From Diplocarpon mali (lineage: Eukaryota; Ascomycota; Leotiomycetes; Helotiales; Drepanopezizaceae): a stretch of 64,000 nt of DNA. The notes under the pieces were generated by a model. That model saw only the letters and a list, made by a program, of their open reading frames with translations. It ran no database searches and was not told the origin of the DNA. The translations under genes and the position numbers were made by a program. The stretch spans positions 1-64,000 of the forward strand of contig JAENRP010000152.1 of the NCBI GenBank assembly GCA_024741835.1. Direction: 5' to 3'. How positions within the stretch are numbered: the first letter of the stretch is position 1; every line of letters starts with the position of its first letter. This document shows, in pieces, positions 58,564 through 64,000 of this stretch.

Positions 58564-58582
58564 GCATACGGGGCTCATAACC
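58564..58582 (-). other. Copia-2 primer-binding site (copy 2)
   Basis: Same 19 bases as at 24856-24874, unmutated, directly inside the 5' LTR. Confidence 0.75.
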
Positions 58583-58832
58583 TATAGCAAAGGAGGTTCT
58601 CTAATAGTAATCTTAATAGTAAACTAGAAGAGAGGGCACAAAGAAGTATGAGGTGCAAACGACGATGTTAGGTGTCTTAATTCATAAGAGCTCTCTAACT
58701 AGGAGCTATTTAAGGTAAGCGGCCTTCTTAGTAAAGGCGCTAAGTCATATGGCAAGTCATATGACATATCATATGTATAATATGTCATATGACAGATCAT
58801 ATGACAAATATGTGACAGGCATACCTGCAACA
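58583..58832 (-). repeat. Copia-2 5' LTR (copy 2)
   Basis: 250 bp; keeps CATATGACATATCATATG palindromes that correspond to the CACATGA boxes of copy 1. Confidence 0.9.
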
Positions 58833-58955
58833 ACTAATTATTAACTTCCTTTAAAAAGCACTTAAGCTATAACTATTAGTAAGAAGTTGAATGAGACTTA
58901 TAGTAAAAGGCGAGCAATCGGCGAATAAGAGGTATAATTCCCTATTTAGCTAACC
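58833..58955 (+). mobile_element. Copia-1 leader, continued
   Basis: Continues 53200-53230; matches 19770-19900. Cut at GCTAACC by the next Copia-1 LTR, a self-nested insertion. Confidence 0.8.
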
Positions 58956-59622
58956 TATTGAGATGGGTGATATAGCTATCACTCCGATGTATTATCATAT
59001 GACCCTACTGCTTAGTCAGTAGGATATTAATACGTATATAGCTATAGGGAAGAAAGGGGTAACCTTCCTTCCTTAACTCTTATTAATATATCGACTATCG
59101 ACCTTTAAAAGCCTCCTTTACCTACTGCGCCGACTTACTTAAGCTTAATAGGTTATAAGCCTTAAATAGACCAATAATAGATTATTAACTTCCCTTAGAA
59201 AGCACTTGCGCCGCAACTATTAGTAGGAAGTTAAACGAGACTTATAGTAAAAGGCGAGCAATCGGCGAATAGAAGGTATAATTCCCTATTTAGCTAACCT
59301 ATATTATAAGAGGTGTGATTCCTTACTCTATAACCCTTTGGTACTGCAAGAGGTATGATTCCTTGCTTTACTATATTTCATAGGAGGTATGATTCTCTGC
59401 GTTATAGCCTAAAAACCCTTTTCGATAAGAGGACTTCCTCCTTATTTAATACTTTTATAATACCCGCTATTTAATCATTTCAACCTTTCGATAGGAGGAG
59501 TGCCTTTAACTATTTAACTTATTTGATTTTAAACGCAATTCTATTCGAAACGGCAATAGCTTCCGATTCCGATCGAAATACTGGACCTAGAGACCTCCAA
59601 CTCTCTCGAAAGAACTGGCAAC
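58956..59622 (+). mobile_element. Copia-1 LTR and leader, nested in another Copia-1 leader
   Basis: LTR 58956-59150 (TATTGAGATGGG to CTTAATA), then GGTTATAAGCC primer-binding site, and the leader with repeated GGTRTGATTC units to 59622, where Gypsy-2 begins. Matches 19549-20210. Confidence 0.87.
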
Positions 59623-59851
59623 TGTGACGACTGGGAGTATAACCTCTGCTCGGCACCGGTATATATACGAGTCATATAGCAATGCTAATAGAACGTCTTA
59701 GTAATAACTTAGAATCAATAACTATAGAGCTTAAAAGGAGTGGAAGAGCGAAGTATATATATATAAAGGAAAGCAGGTCACGCGCTAAGGCGTAGCCGAA
59801 CTAGGTACTAACTGGGGTATAACCTATATATAGTAATAATCTGTTATATCA
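59623..59851 (-). repeat. Gypsy-2 LTR, short variant
   Basis: 229 bp; starts TGTGACGACTGGGAG in plus reading. Compared with 11396-11687 it lacks about 65 bp in the middle. The ends are less decayed and show the original TGTGACG terminus. Confidence 0.85.
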
Positions 59852-59889
59852 CCCCCCTTTTCGAAAAAAGCTCGTCCTTAAGCGTTTAA

Positions 59890-62800
59890 CTATAGGTTTA
59901 TCATTACCTATTTCATTATAATCATCTATACTATTAGTATAGGCCTATATCTAATCAGGTAGCCTTGCAGGCAGGCCTAGGAGGTCTGGATTTTCTAAAT
60001 GAAATTCGCAAAGCTTAAATAGCGTATATATGAAATTAGAAGCTAGGTACTATTTTAAATCAATATCGCGGCTAACCTATAAGGCGCGGTATATAAGCGT
60101 ACCAGCTTGCTTTTATATAGTAAGCAGGCTCTTTACTTTATATTCTTATTTTCTTATAATATTGATAGTAGGAAGGGGTTTAGTCACTTAACTATCTAAA
60201 GGAATACTAGGGTCCCTTCGGAGGCGACTTAGGTAGAAGATATTATATACCTTTATAAAGTTAAGTAGCTTCAATTAATATAAATTAAATACTTTCTCTA
60301 CTATCTCAAATAGGCCAGCTCTAGGGTAGTTAAGCTTTTTAAAAGGCCTATCTATAAGGTAGGGACGTATATTTAAGTATACTTAATCGCCGACTTCGAA
60401 AGTAGTAAGGCGGCAAGAGGTATTAGTAGCGTTTCGCATGCGTTCCTAGGCCTTAAGGATATAAGATTTAGCAAGGGTCTAAGCTCTATAATATCTTGCG
60501 GAGTACTTAAGGGCGTCTTATCGATTAAGTTTCTAAGAAGGGGACTCCGAATTAGGTATATTAAGCTTCTAGTCCTAATTAATACGCAAAGCGTACTTAT
60601 ATACTACCTCGAATGGCGATAAGCTATTAAGGGAGTTATAGGAGAGAGTTAGCTAGGCGAAATCTATTATAGGTAAGAATTCGCTCTAATCGTCTTAATA
60701 GTAGCTAATAAAAGGGTAGAAGCGTTGCGTAAGGTACTAATTATAGTTTTCAGTTTAGCTATCGGTTTAAAGGTAGTAGGCTAAGCCGAGGGTCAGTTTT
60801 ATACTTAAAACAGAGGTAAAAGCTTTCTAAAAGCTAGAAATGAATTAAAGGCCCTAGTCTAAGGTGATTATTAAAGGGGGACTAAAGTAGTAATATATAT
60901 AGTATATATAGAGTTAGGCTAGCTAGCGTAAATCGGTGGCCTTTTAGCAAGGAATCGATATCGCCTGCTTACTAAATCGGTCGATAATTATAAGAACGTT
61001 ATTATAACTATATTTATCTTTATTAAAACTTATAAAATTTATAGTTATATACTCCTAAGGTCGGCTTAGTACTAGAAGGGGTTAGTGTAACGACACAGAA
61101 CCGCCGAAGTGCGAGATCAAGTATAGGAGCAAGAAGTGGTGCAAAAGGCGTATTCTATAGGTCTAATACGAAGGAAACGAAGAAGTTAGGGAGCCCTCCT
61201 TAGGGGAGAGCCCTTCTTCCTTATATACATAAGCAGCTCAAGGCTCTTTGTCCATTTACGTGATATTATGCAAGAATATCCTTTTGCACCTTCAGGGTCG
61301 ATTCGAAAAAACCCTACATCGAATCGAGATTGCGAAACCTTAAAACGCCGTACTCCCAGGTAATTGCACTAAGTGGAAGTGCAGCCATTACAGTTAGAGT
61401 AGACTAGGTTTCTTATTATAAGGGACTTTGCTTCGTCTGTAAGTATAGCAGTTTTTATAATACTATATAATGTACCGGCGTAGGTTCGGCTAATAATACT
61501 ATAAGGAAAGGAGCTGGTAGGTTTTGCGTGCGCTAAGGTGCGCAGTAGCAATTTGATTATAGACCTCTTATATAAGTAGCATATAGAGGTGATCTATATC
61601 TAGTACTACTAGCTTACTTTAGTAAAGAAGCAAATCTCCTTCTATTGTCCAAGGACTAGCCTTAGTTGGTGCTATACTAGCTATATTACAAAGGGCTGCC
61701 TAACGATAAACCTAATAAGGCTTATATTATCGATTAGCGGCTAGTATTTAATCGATAATGCGAAAAGCAAAGGAGAAGGTCGAGATTTCTTCGATTAAGA
61801 CTAGGTTCTTAGCTATAGTCTGTTTATAAAGCTCTTTAAAGATAATACAAGGGTTAATCTAATCCTGGCGTAATAACGTTATAAGTCGGTTATTATATTT
61901 TATTATATTTTAATCTTCTAATTTGTTAATATAGCAAGTTAGGGCGTTGGCAAGGGGATTTTGCAAGCTAGGGTAGTAGGTAATTATAAAGTTATATTTA
62001 AAGAGAAGCTCGGCCCAGCGGGCCTATTGAGAACTAAGGTTTTTCATAGTTATAAAGTACTTAAGCGCTTTATAGTCCGTATATACTATGATTTAGTAGG
62101 GAGCTCTAGTAAGCTTAGCTTTAAAATAGCCAAAAGATCGAATAATAGCTAGCATTTCCTTATTGTATATAGTATAGTTAAGTTCTGCTAGTACTATGGT
62201 TTTACTATAGTAGGCAACCGGGAGCTATTCGGACCTATATCGCTGCGATAATACAAAGGCAACTATACTATCGGAGGCATTAGTTTCTAGCAAATAAGGG
62301 AGATCTTACCTATAATGCTAAAGGATTAGTGTATACATTAAAGCTTCTCGCAGCTATAGGAAGCTCTGCTCGCATTCGGGGGTAAACCAGAAGGGAATAT
62401 TATTCTTAATAAGGTATACTAAGGGGGCAGTAATAAGACTATAATCTCGAATGAAACGTTGATAAAAATTATAAAAACCAAGAAATAATTAAATACCCTT
62501 GATAGTAGAGGAGTAGGTCCAATTCTCTACTACTACTACTTTATCAGGGTCAACCTAAACGCCTTTGGTAGTAATTATAAAGCCAAGGTACTTAGTCTTT
62601 ATAATATTAAATTCGCACTTCTTTAAGTCGGCTTAAAGTCCTATATCTGACAATTGCTAAAGTACTTATAATATATGCGATTTATACCTAAGTCAGTTAA
62701 TAGAGTAGATTAGGATATTGTTTAAGTAGGCTATATAAAAATCATTAAGGTAATCGAAAAGAATATTATTCATATACCTTTAATAGGTAGCAGGGCTATT

Positions 62801-62971
62801 AGTAAAGCTAAAAGAGAGCACCTTACACTTATACGCGCTATACCGAGTTCTAAAGGTTATAAGCTCTTTAGAATCAGGGTGTATTCGGATCCGGTAGAAG
62901 GCCTGCTGTATATTAAGCTTTATAAAAATCTAGGTACCAGCTAATTAAGCTAGGGTCTTATTGATTAAGGG
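59890..62971 (-). pseudogene. Gypsy-2 integrase, RNase H and RT remnant (copy 2)
   Basis: Reverse complement carries the chromodomain-type C-terminus (59900-60120), integrase (60150-61060 and 61393-61650), RNase H (about 61920-62330) and RT (to 62971), parallel to 14670-17450. Stops at Trp/Gln positions differ from copy 1 in places, so mutation was independent. Confidence 0.82.
61086..61392 (-). repeat. Solo LTR-E with target duplication
   Basis: 307 bp, TGTAACGACACAGAACC to AGCCATTACA in plus reading, flanked by GTTAG on both sides (61081-61085 and 61393-61397). Inside Gypsy-2 integrase. Lightly mutated. Confidence 0.92.
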
Positions 62972-63698
62972 TATTGAGCTTAAGTGAGTCGGCGCAGTAG
63001 GTAAAGGAGGCTTCTAGAGGTCGATAATCGATATATTAATAAGAGTTAGGGAAGGAAGGTTACCCCTTTCTTCCCTATAGCTATATATATATTAATATCT
63101 TATTGATTAAGCAGTAGGGTTATATGATAATATATTAGAGTAATAGCTATATTATTTATCTTAATACCCTTACTTAGACCTTACTCTGATTAACCTGCAA
63201 TTGGGAAAATAATAACTATCCTTTTGTGCTAATCCAACTCCTAGGTATCTTTTTAAATTAAAAATAATTAATTAATAGCAACCTCTATTAAAATCACTAA
63301 CCTTACTTATAAGGTAGGACTAAGAGTCAAATTTCTTAAAAGCGTTCTTTTATAAGACTATATGACTTAACTTGCAGTCTAGGCCTAGGAGTTGATTTAA
63401 AAACTTTCCTTTATAAGACTATATAACCTAACTCGCAGGGCAGGCCTAGGAGTCGTCCTTAAGCTTGCTAAGCCCCTATTATCTTTTGCAACCTTAGTAT
63501 ATTTTTAAACGCTTTGAACTTTGTAACTATCTTTAATAGCTTTGTAAATCCATCTGCTACTATTCGATTAGTTAGGATATAGGTGATCAATAACTTGTTC
63601 TTTATAATAAGGTCGCAGATAAAGTAGTAGGTAATATCGATATATTTCGATCGCTTATATAAGTGTAGATTCTTTATAAGTATAATCGCCCTTATATT
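62972..63698 (-). mobile_element. Copia-1 3' end, reverse
   Basis: LTR 62972-63166, 68-bp untranslated block, three palindrome units (63305, 63370, 63431; steps 65 and 61), then RNase H end to 63698 where a Copia-2 LTR piece starts. It truncates Gypsy-2. Confidence 0.88.
63468..63698 (-). pseudogene. Copia-1 RNase H end (reverse copy)
   Basis: A 79-codon stop-free stretch begins at 63707 and reads NLHLYKRSKYIDITYYFICD, then NRIVADGFTKLLKIVTKFKA, keeping the Copia A-D-x-x-T-K motif that is decayed in the other copies. Confidence 0.82.
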
Positions 63699-63749
63699 AT
63701 GTAGCAATTAGGTTCTCTAATAGTGAACTTGATAGTAAACTAGAAGAGG
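63699..63749 (-). repeat. Copia-2 LTR fragment
   Basis: First 51 bp of the LTR (TGTAGCAATTAGGTTCTC…), cut by the Gypsy-3 LTR. Confidence 0.8.
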
Positions 63750-64000
63750 TGTTACGGCCTTATCACGTGCGCGGTTGTGCACGGTTACATCACGTGTCTA
63801 TCACGTATCGAAGTCAGGTGCACGCTAAGGTAGCGAGGTGGCTGGATCACGTGCGCGCTAGTGAAGCACTTGTACTTATTCTAAAGGAGCTTTATTAGAG
63901 ACTCTCTCTTCTTCTTTATCTTTTCTTTTTTATTATATAGCATACCTCTTAAGGTAATATAGTTAGCATTCGATTCTCGCCTACTATACGCTCCAGAGCT
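63750..64000 (+). repeat. Gypsy-3 LTR, runs off the window
   Basis: TGTTACGGCCTTATCACGTG onward, the least-mutated copy of this LTR, with four TCACGTG/GTGCAC boxes. The window ends about 15 bp before its expected end, so a further Gypsy-3 or a solo LTR starts here. Confidence 0.87.

Larger units (their letters stand above)
53231..58832 (-). mobile_element. Copia-2 copy 2, complete, reverse
   Basis: 5602 bp with 250-bp LTRs (53231-53480 and 58583-58832) and exact target duplication ACTAA (53226-53230 and 58833-58837). Inserted in a Copia-1 leader. Homologous throughout to 24610-30154. Confidence 0.93.
59623..62971 (-). mobile_element. Gypsy-2 copy 2, truncated, reverse
   Basis: 3' LTR (59623-59851), polypurine tract (CCCCCCTTTT in plus reading), chromodomain, integrase, RNase H and RT as far as the equivalent of LINKTLAQLA, where a Copia-1 LTR cuts it. 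Split by a solo LTR-E at 61086-61392. Confidence 0.88.

Overview
The window looks like the nuclear genome of a filamentous ascomycete (Pezizomycotina-type). More than 90% of it is AT-rich sequence made of nested, decayed LTR retrotransposons. Their reading frames are broken mainly where Trp or Gln codons are expected (TGG to TAG/TGA, CAA/CAG to TAA/TAG), and paired LTRs differ almost only by C-to-T and G-to-A changes. That is the signature of repeat-induced point mutation (RIP). One GC-rich island (about 42.1-44.9 kb) has escaped this. It holds an apparently intact four-exon protein kinase gene (43528-44699, +) with 55-56 bp introns, and a probable divergent small gene (about 42143-42591, -).

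Layout. 1-8.4 kb: minus-strand Gypsy remnant (Gypsy-1) between two inverted copies of an LTR-like repeat (LTR-A). 8.4-19.7 kb: 5'-truncated Copia-1 copy, split by a complete Gypsy-2 chromovirus (11396-17753). 19.5-31.7 kb: second Copia-1 copy sharing an LTR head-to-tail with the first, and carrying a solo LTR (24247-24441) and a complete Copia-2 (24610-30154). 31.7-33.7 kb: truncated LTR-A element with a gag-like frame and an unclassified stretch. 33.7-39.7 kb: complete Copia-3. 39.9-41.8 kb: short gag-only LTR element. 42.1-44.9 kb: gene island. 45.4-52.9 kb: LTR-E copy split by a complete Gypsy-3. 53.0-64.0 kb: Copia-1 leader pieces, a second Copia-2 in reverse (53231-58832), a truncated Gypsy-2 holding a solo LTR-E, a reverse Copia-1 3' end, and LTR fragments up to the window edge. 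Exact or near-exact 5-bp target-site duplications fix many insertion junctions.

Main novel observation. A 23-bp imperfect palindrome (ACTC-N3-GGCC-N-GGCC-N4-AGT before decay) occurs about 50 times, inside four otherwise unrelated retrotransposon families (Gypsy-1, Gypsy-3, Copia-1, Copia-2). I did not see it in Gypsy-2, Copia-3, the gag-only element or the gene island. Inside polyprotein genes it is nearly always read in the same frame, as an octapeptide like T-P-R-P-G-L-Q-V. Clusters there have whole-codon spacing (39, 45, 48 bp), whereas in a 3' untranslated region the spacing is 61, 62 or 65 bp. Unit number differs between copies of one element (9 versus 10; 1 versus 2). This resembles an in-frame palindromic peptide-coding insertion sequence riding on retroelements.
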